From: Pseudomonadota bacterium
GTDB lineage: Bacteria > Pseudomonadota > Alphaproteobacteria > Rhizobiales > Beijerinckiaceae
DNA length: 64,000 bases
Direction: 5' to 3'
NCBI GenBank assembly: GCA_020161575.1
Contig: JAIUNR010000004.1
Coordinates: 186,001-250,000, forward strand
The notes beneath the pieces were generated by a model that was given only the letters and a program-made list of their open reading frames with translations, was not told the origin of the DNA and did not search any database. Positions within the stretch are counted from its first letter, which is position 1. Each line of letters begins with the position of its first letter. Of the stretch, positions 38,383 through 47,109 are shown one piece after another. Both the position numbers and the translations under genes were made by a program.

Positions 38383-39434
38383 GCGCGAGCCCCCGGCTTG
38401 GCGCGCGCCTCGTCAAGCGGCCAGCGCGGTCGGGCGGCAAAGTCGAGCCCGTCGGACATGCCGCGCGACAGGCGTTCTACACCAGCCCATGCGATCATCG
38501 CCGCGTTATCGGTGCAAAGCGCCGGCGGCGGAATCACAAGCTTCAGCCCCACTTCGGTCGAAAGGCGCTGGAGCGCGTGGCGGACCGGCTTGTTGGCGCC
38601 CACCCCGCCCGCGACGACCAGCGCGGAGGGCGTGCCGACATCGCGGCGGAAGGCCCGGATACCCGCCCGCGTGCGATCCACGATGCAATCGACCACCGCG
38701 GCCTGAAACGAGGCGCAGAGATCCGCGACATCCTGGTCGCGCAACGGCTGAACGGCCTCCGCTGCAAGACGCACGGCGGTCTTGAGGCCGGAAAGCGAGA
38801 AATCCGGCTCCGGCTTGCCGAGCAATGGGCGCGGCAGGGTAAAACGCTCGGGATTGCCCTCGCGGGCGGCTTTCTCGACAGCCGGACCACCGGGAAAGCC
38901 GAGGCTGAGCATTTTCGCCACCTTGTCGAAAGCCTCGCCGATCGCGTCGTCGATCGTGGTTCCCAAACGCCGGTAGCGCCCCACCTCCTCCACCGCGACA
39001 AGCTGGGTATGCCCGCCGGAAACCAGCAGCAGGAGATAGGGAAAGGCGACATCATCGGTGAGACGCGGGGTCAGCGCATGCGCTTCGAGATGGTTGATCG
39101 CGAGAAGCGGCTTTCTCAATCCCAATGCCAACGCCTTGCCGGTGACCAGCCCCACGAGAACCCCGCCGATCAGGCCCGGCCCCGCCGCCGCCGCGATACC
39201 GTCGAGATCGGAAAAGGCGAGGCCGGCTTCCTCCATCGCGTCGCCGATCATCCGGTCGAGGATTTCGGCATGGGCGCGGGCGGCGATTTCCGGCACCACA
39301 CCGCCATAAGGCGTATGCTCGGCGATCTGCGAGCGGATCCGATTCGAGAGGATATTGCGCGTCCCATCCCGCGTCAGTTCGACAATCGCGGCGGCGGTTT
39401 CGTCGCAGGTGGTCTCAATACCGAGAATGCGCAT
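38379..39434 (-). CDS. tsaD: tRNA N6-adenosine threonylcarbamoyltransferase TsaD
   Basis: Catalytic subunit that transfers threonylcarbamoyl to A37 of ANN-decoding tRNAs. The 351-residue ASKHA-fold protein starts [18 protein letters not shown], has metal-binding H115 and H119 in NHLEAHAL and the segment [11 protein letters not shown] at 39434 is preferred over the nearby upstream in-frame ATG (39440) because AAGGA is properly spaced. First gene of tsaD-gpsA-EVE-DUF1761 and divergent from hemC. Confidence 0.96.
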   Translation of the reverse strand: MRILGIETTCDETAAAIVELTRDGTRNILSNRIRSQIAEHTPYGGVVPEIAARAHAEILDRMIGDAMEEAGLAFSDLDGIAAAAGPGLIGGVLVGLVTGKALALGLRKPLLAINHLEAHALTPRLTDDVAFPYLLLLVSGGHTQLVAVEEVGRYRRLGTTIDDAIGEAFDKVAKMLSLGFPGGPAVEKAAREGNPERFTLPRPLLGKPEPDFSLSGLKTAVRLAAEAVQPLRDQDVADLCASFQAAVVDCIVDRTRAGIRAFRRDVGTPSALVVAGGVGANKPVRHALQRLSTEVGLKLVIPPPALCTDNAAMIAWAGVERLSRGMSDGLDFAARPRWPLDEARAKPGARA

Positions 39435-39592
39435 GAACATCCTTCGAGAATAACGGGCATTTGCAGGAGCGGCGCTTGCCGGTTTTGATCTTCCGCAAGG
39501 AAGGCTCTTGTGATCCATCCTTGTTGAAGAAGCCATAGCGCGTTAGAGCGAATTTCGAAACTCTTCGCCCGGACGGGCTTGGCACATGGATC

Positions 39593-39610
39593 GATCCGCA
39601 TAATCGGATC
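39593..39610. promoter_or_regulatory. inverted repeat just upstream of hemC
   Basis: GATCCG-CATAAT-CGGATC is a perfect 6-6-6 inverted repeat whose end is 14 bases before the hemC start, in the 190-base region between tsaD and hemC. It could be an operator or a hairpin over the translation start. Confidence 0.3.
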
Positions 39611-39624
39611 ATGCTTCGGGCAGG

Positions 39625-40557
39625 ATGATGGCATCGGCAAAACCCGCTTTGACCCTCGGCACGCGCGGCTCGCCCCTCGCCCTCGCGCAGGCGCATCTGA
39701 CCGCAGCCGCCCTGGCCGATACGCTCGCAATATCTCCCGACGCCATTGCGATCGAAATCATTTCGACCCTGGGTGACCGGACGCAGGACCGCCCCCTTTC
39801 GGAAATCGGCGGCAAGGGGCTCTTCACCAAGGAGATCGACGCCGCGCAACTCGAAGGCCGGGTTGATCTCGCCGTCCATTCCGCAAAGGACCTGCCGACC
39901 GAATTGCCCGAGGGGCTTGTCATTGCCGGCTTCCTGCCGCGCGAGAACATCCGCGACGCGCTGATCGCCCCGCGTTACCGCACGCTCGACGCCTTGCCGC
40001 AGGGCGCGCGGATCGGCACCGTATCGCTGCGCCGGCAGGCGCTGCTGCGGATGCTGCGCCCCGATCTTCATGTCGAGGCCCTGCGCGGCAATGTCGGCAC
40101 GCGGCTCGAGAAAGTGAAATCCGGCGCCTTCGACGCGATCATGCTCGCCGTGGCCGGGCTCAACCGGCTCGGATTGGCGGGCGAGATCACCGAGGCGCTC
40201 GACCCGGAGCGCTTCATTCCCGCCGTCGGACAGGGCGCGATCGCGCTGGTCGCGCGCGCCGATGATGCGGCGACACGCAACCTCGTGGCGCGTTTCGCGC
40301 ATGCAGAGACCGCCATCGCACTCGCGGCGGAACGCGCCTTCCTCAAGGTGCTTGACGGCTCTTGCCGCACGCCGATCGGCGGCCATGCACGGGTCGAAGG
40401 CGCCATCGTGCATTTTCGGGGAATCGTCCTCAGCCCGGACGGGCGCGACCATCGCAAGATCGCCGCCCAGGCCCCGATCGGCGAGGCCGCCGCGCTGGGT
40501 CGGAGGCTAGGGCTTGAAATCCGCGCGCAATTGCCGCCGGATTTCATGAAGGTCTGA
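39625..40557 (+). CDS. hemC: porphobilinogen deaminase (hydroxymethylbilane synthase)
   Basis: Joins four porphobilinogen units in heme synthesis. The 310-residue protein has LGTRGSPLALAQA, STLGDRTQDRPLSEIGGKGLFTKE, VDLAVHSAKDLPTELP, and the dipyrromethane-cofactor C247 in DGSCRTPIGGHA. Divergent from tsaD; hemD starts 3 bases after its stop. Confidence 0.98.
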   Translation: MMASAKPALTLGTRGSPLALAQAHLTAAALADTLAISPDAIAIEIISTLGDRTQDRPLSEIGGKGLFTKEIDAAQLEGRVDLAVHSAKDLPTELPEGLVIAGFLPRENIRDALIAPRYRTLDALPQGARIGTVSLRRQALLRMLRPDLHVEALRGNVGTRLEKVKSGAFDAIMLAVAGLNRLGLAGEITEALDPERFIPAVGQGAIALVARADDAATRNLVARFAHAETAIALAAERAFLKVLDGSCRTPIGGHARVEGAIVHFRGIVLSPDGRDHRKIAAQAPIGEAAALGRRLGLEIRAQLPPDFMKV

Positions 40558-40560
40558 GCC

Positions 40561-41301
40561 ATGGCGGGCATTCTCGTCACCCGCGCACAGCCGCAGGCCG
40601 AGGAAACCGCCCGCATGATTACGGCGCTCGGGCTCACCCCCATTCTCGCGCCGTTGCGCAAGGTGGTGAGCCTCGAATCCCCGCCTCCGGCGCGGCCCGA
40701 CACGCTGGTAGCCACAAGCGCGAATGCTTTCTCCGGCGCATCAATCCCGAGCGATTGGCTTGCCCTGCCGCTTTATTGCGTCGGCACCCGCAGTGCCGAG
40801 GCCGCGCGCGAGGCCGGCTTCCTGAACGTCACGCCGGGTCCAGGGACAGCGGAAGACATCGTTGAGGCGGTCATCGCTGCGCATCCGCCCGGCAGCCAGC
40901 TGGTCTATCTCGCGGGCGAGCCACGTCGGGAAGCAATCGAGCATCTTCTCGATAAAGCGGGGATCAGGGTCGATATCTGGCTGCGCTACCGGATGGAGGC
41001 GGTTTCGCACCTGCCGGAAGCCGCGCGGGCAGCGCTTGCCACCGGCACCTGCGGCGCGGTGCTGCATTACTCGGCAGAGAGCGCGGCGACCTTCTTCTCT
41101 CTCGCCGCAGCGGCGGGGCTTGGCGCGGAAGCCAAAAGCCCGAAGCATCTGTGTCTCTCTTTCGCCATCCTGCAACAGATCTCGCGGATCGCCGGCGCCG
41201 GACTCGACATCGCCGCCGCAGCCACGCCCGATGCACAGGGCATGACCGCCCTGCTCGCGCGCGTTGCCACGGATTTGACGCAGTGCCGCGAAATCGGTTG
41301 A
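40561..41301 (+). CDS. hemD: uroporphyrinogen-III synthase
   Basis: Cyclises hydroxymethylbilane with inversion of ring D. The 246-residue protein is weakly conserved, as is normal for HemD, but starts with the typical ILVTRAQPQAEETARMITALG and has LVATSANAF, PLYCVGTRSAEAAREAGF and VLHYSAESAATF. Position directly after hemC (3-base gap) makes the call firm. Confidence 0.92.
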   Translation: MAGILVTRAQPQAEETARMITALGLTPILAPLRKVVSLESPPPARPDTLVATSANAFSGASIPSDWLALPLYCVGTRSAEAAREAGFLNVTPGPGTAEDIVEAVIAAHPPGSQLVYLAGEPRREAIEHLLDKAGIRVDIWLRYRMEAVSHLPEAARAALATGTCGAVLHYSAESAATFFSLAAAAGLGAEAKSPKHLCLSFAILQQISRIAGAGLDIAAAATPDAQGMTALLARVATDLTQCREIG

Positions 41302-41388
41302 TAGCGCGCCGCGCGCACGCTTTGTTAGGAGCCATGCGCTAGGGGCATTGGACCCGTTTCCCCGGCTGGCAATCGCAGGAGAGCAACG

Positions 41389-42615
41389 ATGACCGGCAAA
41401 CCCGATGGCGATGAAATGAACCCGAGCGCGATCGCCCCGGAAAGCGCGGCCAGCGCCGGCACGCGCGCAAGCCGCCGCGCAAAGCCCGCCGCGATCGATC
41501 TTCCCGCCCATACGGTCGAGGAAATCTCCACTCAATCAGAACCTGCCCCGGCGGAACCCGCTGCTCCTGATTCTACTCCCGAATCCCCTTCAAACCATAT
41601 TCCAGAGAACCCGGCCACGCCCCCGGCATCCGCCCCACCAGCCGAAAGCTCTCCCTCCGGGTCGCTCAAGCCCGTGCTGGTCGCGCTGGCCGCAGGGTTG
41701 ATCGGCGGTGCGATCGCAAATCCCATTGGGGGCTATCTGTGGCCAACGGCATCTCCGCCCGATCCCGCCCTGCTCCAGCGGCTGGAGAAGCTCGAAAAGA
41801 GCCCGGCGACGCCCGCTTCGCCTGCTTTGTCTCTTGAAAAGATCCCCGGCCTTGAGGCCGCACTCGCCGAATTGCGCGGGCGGGAAAAACCCTTGCGCGA
41901 GGAGATCGCGCGGCTCGGCACAGCGCTCACGGCGGAACGCGAAGCGCGCGCCAAAGTGATCGCCGCCCTCCCGGCGGGAACCAGCGGCGACAGCGTGAGC
42001 GCAATGGACGCCTTGCGCAAGGAGATCTCCGCCCTCGCCACGCGCCTTGAAGCCAGCGAGAAAGCGCCGCGCATGACGGGCGCGGACCCACTCGCCCGCG
42101 CCCAGGCCGGCTTGGCCGCCCTTTCCCTGATCGAGAGCGCGCTGGCCACGGGCAACGCCTATGCCGCGCCGACCGACCTGCTCGGACGGCTCGGATACGA
42201 TGCCGGGGCGGTCGAAGCCCTGGCCTTCTTCGCGAAGGACGGGGTACCCTCGCTTGAGAAACTGGTGCAGGAATACCGCGCAGCACCGGTCCTCGCCACG
42301 CGCCCCGAACAGGTTCCCGACTCCACCGGCATTCTCGAACGCCTCAAGGCAGGCGCCGCCTCCCTTGTCCAGATCCGCAAGACGGGCGATGCCGCCCCCG
42401 CTGATGACACCACCCGCCTTGCGCGCGGCGAGGCAGCGCTCCGACGTGGCGATCTTGCGGGAACAATCGCGCTCATAGACCAGTTCACCCCGCCGCTCGC
42501 CGCCGATTTCCGGCCCTTGCGCGTGCGCCTCGCGGCGATCGTCAAGGCACGGGCGGCCGTCGGCACGCTGCGTGCCGAAACCGTCGCCCAGCTTTCGAAA
42601 GCGCTGACGCCATGA
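41389..42615 (+). CDS. mitofilin/Mic60-family inner membrane protein
   Basis: Bacterial homolog of the MICOS subunit Mic60, which shapes intracytoplasmic membranes in alphaproteobacteria. The 408-residue protein has a long disordered Pro/Ala/Glu-rich N-terminus (1-90), one membrane helix at about 93-118 with a small-residue AAGLIGGAIANPIGG core, a coiled coil at about 125-225 and a C-terminal mitofilin-like domain (LARGEAALRRGDLAGTIALIDQ). CAGGAG precedes the ATG. It sits between hemD and hemY, as in many Hyphomicrobiales. Confidence 0.83.
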   Translation: MTGKPDGDEMNPSAIAPESAASAGTRASRRAKPAAIDLPAHTVEEISTQSEPAPAEPAAPDSTPESPSNHIPENPATPPASAPPAESSPSGSLKPVLVALAAGLIGGAIANPIGGYLWPTASPPDPALLQRLEKLEKSPATPASPALSLEKIPGLEAALAELRGREKPLREEIARLGTALTAEREARAKVIAALPAGTSGDSVSAMDALRKEISALATRLEASEKAPRMTGADPLARAQAGLAALSLIESALATGNAYAAPTDLLGRLGYDAGAVEALAFFAKDGVPSLEKLVQEYRAAPVLATRPEQVPDSTGILERLKAGAASLVQIRKTGDAAPADDTTRLARGEAALRRGDLAGTIALIDQFTPPLAADFRPLRVRLAAIVKARAAVGTLRAETVAQLSKALTP

Positions 42616-42655
42616 GCCTTGCCATCCGCTTTTCCGGCAGAGGAGAAAACGCATC

Positions 42656-44182
42656 ATGATCAGGCTTGTTCTTTTCCTTGCGCTCCTTCTCGCCGCAGCT
42701 TTCGGCTTTGCGACCCTCGCCGATCTGCCGGGCCATGTGGTGATCGCCGTGGGCGATACCGAATACCGGCTCTCGCTGATCGTCGCGGGAGTAGGCTTTC
42801 TCCTTGTCTTCTTCGTCGCCATGGCGATCTGGACCGCCTTCCGCCTTCTCTTCCGGCTTCCGAGCCTGATCGGCCTCGCCAGCCGTATGCGCCGGCATAC
42901 GCGCGGCCAGCAGGCGGTGGCGCGGGGGCTTGTGGCCATCGGCACCGGCAACCAACGGCTCGCCCAGCGCGCAGCCGAGGACGCCCAGAAGCTTCTGGGC
43001 GACGAACCGCTGGTTCTCCTGCTCAAGGCACAATCCGCCCAGCTCGCGGGAGACACCCGGAACGCCGAGACCGCCTTCCGCGCCATGCTCGACCGGGAAG
43101 AGACCGCCAGCCTCGGCTTGCGCGGGCTCTATATCGAAGCGGAGCGGCGCGGTGATGGCGCCGCCGCGCGCCTTTTCGCGCAAGAGGCGTTGCAGCGCGC
43201 GCCGGACGCCCCCTGGGCGCGCGAAGCGATGCTGGCCTTTCGCGCCGGTGCCAGCGAGTGGCGCGAAGCCATCGCCATTGTCGATCAGGGCGTTTCACGC
43301 CGCCAGATCGATCGCGCCGAAGGCAAGGCGACCCGCGCGCTGCTCCTCGCCGCTGCGGCGCAGGATATTGCGGAAAGCAACCCCGATCAGGCCGGAGACC
43401 TGGCGGCGGAAGCCCTGCGTAGCGCACCCGGCCTGATCGTTGCAGCGGAAATCCATGCCCGCCGCCTTTCCGCCAAGGGCGATTTCAGCAAGGCGGCGCG
43501 CGTCATCGAGACCGCGTGGAAAGAAAATCCGCATCCTGATCTGGCCGAGGCCTATCTCAATATCCGGCACGGCGATTCCGCGCTCGACCGGCTCAAGCGC
43601 GCCCGCACGCTCGCTCGTATCGCGCCGGAGGCACGCGAATCGCGCTTTGCGCTCGCCCGCGCCGCGCTTGATGCGCGTGAATTCGGCGCCGCGCGCGAAG
43701 CGCTCGACGCGCTGGTTCTCCAGAAACCCACAGCGCGGGCTTGCCTGCTCATGGCCGAGCTTGAAGAGGTCGAGAACGGCAATCAGGGTCTTGTCCGCGC
43801 CTGGCTTGCCCGCGCCTCGCGCGCACCGCGTGACCCCGCCTGGGTGGCGGATGGCATCGTCTCGAATAGCTGGCGGGCGGTTTCCCCTGTCACGGGCAAG
43901 ATCGGCGCTTTCGAATGGAAGGATCCGCCGCAAGCGCTCGAAACGCACCTGCGCGCCCGCATCGACGCCGACCGTTTCGGCCCGGTGCTCGATGTCGCCG
44001 CGCCCGGCGGCGAAGAAGCCGCGATGCCGGAAGCTCCAGAGGCGCCTGTGCCCGCAATCGGGCCGGAGGCGAAGCCCGAACAGCCGGCAGAAGAAGCCGC
44101 CTTCCAGCCGATGATTCCCGACGATCCCGGCCCGCACCCGGACAAGCCTCGGCCGAAGCGCGGCTTCCGCCTCTTCGGCTAA
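42656..44182 (+). CDS. hemY: HemY-type tetratricopeptide membrane protein
   Basis: A 508-residue protein with two N-terminal membrane helices (residues about 1-25 and 40-65) followed by a large TPR-like helical domain (repeats around RLAQRAAEDAQKLLGDEPL, ETAFRAMLD, AARVIETAW). It is the E. coli HemY type, not the protoporphyrinogen oxidase of Bacillus; its biochemical role in heme metabolism is unclear. A Pro/Glu/Ala-rich acidic tail ends in a basic KPRPKRGFRLFG. GAGGAG precedes the ATG. Final gene of the hem unit. Confidence 0.9.
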   Translation: MIRLVLFLALLLAAAFGFATLADLPGHVVIAVGDTEYRLSLIVAGVGFLLVFFVAMAIWTAFRLLFRLPSLIGLASRMRRHTRGQQAVARGLVAIGTGNQRLAQRAAEDAQKLLGDEPLVLLLKAQSAQLAGDTRNAETAFRAMLDREETASLGLRGLYIEAERRGDGAAARLFAQEALQRAPDAPWAREAMLAFRAGASEWREAIAIVDQGVSRRQIDRAEGKATRALLLAAAAQDIAESNPDQAGDLAAEALRSAPGLIVAAEIHARRLSAKGDFSKAARVIETAWKENPHPDLAEAYLNIRHGDSALDRLKRARTLARIAPEARESRFALARAALDAREFGAAREALDALVLQKPTARACLLMAELEEVENGNQGLVRAWLARASRAPRDPAWVADGIVSNSWRAVSPVTGKIGAFEWKDPPQALETHLRARIDADRFGPVLDVAAPGGEEAAMPEAPEAPVPAIGPEAKPEQPAEEAAFQPMIPDDPGPHPDKPRPKRGFRLFG

Positions 44183-44278
44183 ACCTTCCGCCTTGATTTG
44201 CGTCGAGGGAATTCTCCGCCAAACCTCGCCTGAACGGGGTTGCGCAGGGGCACAAGTGGCGCTATGTGCATCGCTCAC

Positions 44279-44354
44279 GCCGCAATAGCTCAGCTGGTAG
44301 AGCACGTCATTCGTAATGATGGGGTCGGGGGTTCGATTCCCTCTTGCGGCACCA
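44279..44354 (+). tRNA. tRNA-Thr (anticodon CGT)
   Basis: 76-nt cloverleaf with encoded CCA. Acceptor GCCGCAA pairs with TTGCGGC, the anticodon loop TTCGTAA gives CGT (reads ACG, threonine), and the T loop is TTCGATT. The 96 bases between hemY and the tRNA and the 104 bases after it show no gene or attachment repeat. Confidence 0.96.
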
Positions 44355-44458
44355 CTTTCCCCTCCACAGACGTTCGTCGCTGTCCGCAAGTCTGAGAAGG
44401 TAAATCAATCCGACAGGGAACCACACGCCGGCATCCACCTGCGCGTGTCTTCGTTCGT

Positions 44459-44908
44459 CTAGAACCGGATCTCGAACGCAGTCTTGGTACCGCGCGCGAA
44501 GCCGCAGCTTTCATAAAACCCCAGAACCGATTCTCCCTTGCGCCCGGTCATCAGCATGACCTTGTAGACATTCGCGTCGCGCGCCTGGTCCACAAGATTG
44601 GCAAGCAGTCGGCGCGCATGACCCTGCCCGCGATAGGCTGCCAGGGTCACGACATTCTCAATAAGACCGAAAGGGCGCGCGCCGCGCGTCAGGTTCGGCA
44701 CGAGAAGAAGGGTGGCGGTGGTGACAACCCGCCCGCCGATTTCGCCAATGCCGAGATGAAGCTGGGGCATGGCGAGCATCTGCGCGAGACGCGCCTCGGC
44801 CATCGGGACATCAAGCGGCGGATTGTCCGGAGAGAGCTCGGCATAGAGCGCCAGGAGCGCTAAGAGATCATCCGCTCGCGCGGCGCGGCAGACGAGAATG
44901 TCGCTCAC
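44459..44908 (-). CDS. GNAT-family N-acetyltransferase
   Basis: A 149-residue single-domain acetyltransferase. The acetyl-CoA loop is RGQGHARRLL, preceded by LIENVVTLAAY and followed by YKVMLMTGRKG and the terminal FYESCGFARGTKTAFEIRF. Substrate unknown. Start is GTG, overlapping the stop of the upstream exported GyrI-like gene by 4 bases, so the two are co-translated. Confidence 0.85.
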   Translation of the reverse strand: MSDILVCRAARADDLLALLALYAELSPDNPPLDVPMAEARLAQMLAMPQLHLGIGEIGGRVVTTATLLLVPNLTRGARPFGLIENVVTLAAYRGQGHARRLLANLVDQARDANVYKVMLMTGRKGESVLGFYESCGFARGTKTAFEIRF

Positions 44909-45528
44909 TTGAGAAAAACCGTTATCTTCACCCGCATCGCGCCATCCTCGCTCTTCTCGGGAACAACCTCGTATTCCTCGAGAAACTTGCCGGTGGATAC
45001 GAGGTTCTTGTCATCGAGCCAGGCTGCGAGCGCTTCATAGACCGAGTCGATATCGTCATAGGCGCCCTCATAGGGCACGACGAGCGCACGCCCCGCCGGC
45101 GACATCACCGCCTCGATCTCCCGGGTAAACGACGTGCCCTCGGGCGGAGAGGCGGCGAGGGGCGCCATGGCTTCGTAGGTGAAGCCGAGATCATCGGTGT
45201 CGATGACATGCAGATGGGGATTCCCCGCGCGCTGAAGCCCCAGCCTGAGCGCTTCCTCTTCCAGCACGCCGAATGCCTTCTTCATTGTCGCAAAACCGTC
45301 ATCCCAGGTACTCTTGCCCTTGACGCGCAGGACCGGGCGGGCCTCGATCTCACGAATCTCACCGAAAGGGTTCTCGGGCGTACGCGCGGGCGGGGGCGCC
45401 TCGATGGCGGGCGGAGTCGCTGCGGGGGGTGACGAGGTCTGCGCAAAGGCTCCTGGAAATCCCGCCATCAGCAGGGCGACGATCCGGACCATATCGATGG
45501 ACAGTTTCCGACCGCGCAATGCCATCAT
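44905..45528 (-). CDS. exported GyrI-like small-molecule-binding protein
   Basis: A 207-residue protein with a signal peptide (hydrophobic MVRIVALLMAGFPGAFA, cleavage near AFA-Q), a proline-rich linker (about residues 30-52) and a C-terminal domain resembling GyrI/effector-binding (SOUL-like) folds: FGVLEEEALRLGL, ALVVPYEGAYDDIDSVYEALAAWL and the closing strand EYEVVPEK...MRVKITVFL. GyrI domains usually bind small ligands in the cytoplasm; export is unusual. Two adjacent ATGs follow GGGAG. Coupled to the GNAT gene. Confidence 0.72.
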   Translation of the reverse strand: MMALRGRKLSIDMVRIVALLMAGFPGAFAQTSSPPAATPPAIEAPPPARTPENPFGEIREIEARPVLRVKGKSTWDDGFATMKKAFGVLEEEALRLGLQRAGNPHLHVIDTDDLGFTYEAMAPLAASPPEGTSFTREIEAVMSPAGRALVVPYEGAYDDIDSVYEALAAWLDDKNLVSTGKFLEEYEVVPEKSEDGAMRVKITVFLK

Positions 45529-45545
45529 GCGTCTCCCTCGCTTGC

Positions 45546-46931
45546 CTATTTCAGGCTCGGCACGGGCAAGGTCACGCGCACAAGCTGCGTGCGGGCGCCG
45601 TCGATGCCGAAATCGCTGTCGCTGATCAGGTAGAGCTCATCCGGCGCCGTAACGGCGACACCTTCGATCCGGGACGGGAGCCCCGGCACGGTATCGGAAT
45701 CAAGGACCAATACCTTCTCGAGCGGCAGCAGGCCACGCAGCGCAAGCGAGTCCCCATCCAGGATTTCGAGCGCGGGATTGGCCTCGATCTGGTTGAACTC
45801 CACGGGAATGCGCACACCGCCGTTGATGGAAACCGTGAAGAAGCGGGTTGTCCGGTCGACACGTTCGACAACCAGAAGCTTGTCCTCGCCGATGGCGACG
45901 ATCTCGGAGATCTGCACATCCTGCTGGGCCCGCTCGCGTCCGTCATGATCGCCACGAAAAGCGGTGACCGGGTCAAGCTGGTAGAGGAACTGACCCACGA
46001 TCTCGCCGCTTTCCCGCTCGATCTTCCAGATGCGGACATTGCGCGAGCGGCGGAAAGCTTCCGCATCCGGCAGGACGAGGGGGGATTGCATCATCGCATA
46101 GAGGTGTTTCTGATCCGGCGAGACCGCGAGACCTTCAAAGCCGCGTCCTGTCATACGCTGACGCAGGATCGGCGGCAGGGCCGGCACGATCTCGTAATCC
46201 GCATCCTTGAGTGCCGGCGCGACATTCGACGGCACCAGGCGGCGCAGGATCGTGCCGTCAGCCGCCACTTCAAGCAGGGAGGGACCAAACTCCTCCGCGA
46301 TCCAGAAGGTGCCGTCGGAGAGGCGGATGATCGCCTCGGGATCGATGCCGGACGGATCGGGCGGGAGCGGCTTGCCGTCGATCGAGAAGGTCGCCTCGCT
46401 CCGCTCCCCGTTGACGGGCGGGTTGGGACGACCGGAAATCGGCTTGCCGGATTTGGTCTTGAGCGGCAGGTAGATGCTGATGCGCGAGGACGAATCCGCG
46501 CCGAGATCAACGCCATAGATCGAGGGAACAAAGCCCGGCAGCGGATAGATTCGCCCGTTGCGGTCTCCGGCGCAGCTTTGCTCAGGGTCGATATTGAGCA
46601 ACCTTTTGGATTCCGTGCAGGCGATGTTCGGCCCACGATCGGTGAGGAACCAGAGCCGTCCCGCGACATCGCCGGGTTGACGGAAAGCAGCCGACCCCAT
46701 GGAAACCACGAGATTCATCGCTTTGCCATTGGGAAAGGTCACCACGCCGAGCGGGAGATTCGCGATCTGGATCGGCGTGACGATCGCGCGCGGCGCAGTC
46801 CCATCCGATGGCTTCTCCACCTGTGCGCGCAAGGCCTGCGGCAAGGCAGGCAGAAGAGCGATCAGCGCCAGCACAAGGGGTGCCGGACGCAATTTCAATC
46901 GCATTGCCGATAACGCCTGCGCGCGCTGCAT
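45546..46931 (-). CDS. exported protein with phytase-like esterase domain
   Basis: A 461-residue protein with a signal peptide (core LVLALIALLPALPQALRA, so the ATG at 46904 is an equally good start) and the 'esterase-like activity of phytase' beta-propeller domain. Recognisable blocks are LWFLTDRGPN, GIDPEAIIRLSDGTFWIAEEFGPSLLEV, and RGFEGLAVSPDQKHLYAMMQSPL. These proteins are periplasmic; substrates are uncertain. Its stop lies 17 bases from the start of the GyrI-like gene, so the three genes form one minus-strand unit. Divergent from dapF. Confidence 0.82.
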   Translation of the reverse strand: MQRAQALSAMRLKLRPAPLVLALIALLPALPQALRAQVEKPSDGTAPRAIVTPIQIANLPLGVVTFPNGKAMNLVVSMGSAAFRQPGDVAGRLWFLTDRGPNIACTESKRLLNIDPEQSCAGDRNGRIYPLPGFVPSIYGVDLGADSSSRISIYLPLKTKSGKPISGRPNPPVNGERSEATFSIDGKPLPPDPSGIDPEAIIRLSDGTFWIAEEFGPSLLEVAADGTILRRLVPSNVAPALKDADYEIVPALPPILRQRMTGRGFEGLAVSPDQKHLYAMMQSPLVLPDAEAFRRSRNVRIWKIERESGEIVGQFLYQLDPVTAFRGDHDGRERAQQDVQISEIVAIGEDKLLVVERVDRTTRFFTVSINGGVRIPVEFNQIEANPALEILDGDSLALRGLLPLEKVLVLDSDTVPGLPSRIEGVAVTAPDELYLISDSDFGIDGARTQLVRVTLPVPSLK

Positions 46932-47109
46932 GAGAAACCAGACCTGCTTCGTTCAGCGGATTCTTCGCCCGGAGGATCGGTCGACGGGTTTATCCGCCGC
47001 GAGAACTCGCTATATCGCTATCTGCATGGACCCATACAACAATACAAGTCCTTGTTTGGGCGATCATGTGACGAGGCAAGGCACGAAGGATAGCGGCGAA
47101 AGGCAAGGG

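Noticed and set aside
42656..44182. HemY as protoporphyrinogen oxidase
   Set aside because: The protein has two membrane helices and TPR-like helices with no FAD-binding GxGxxG motif; it is the E. coli HemY type.
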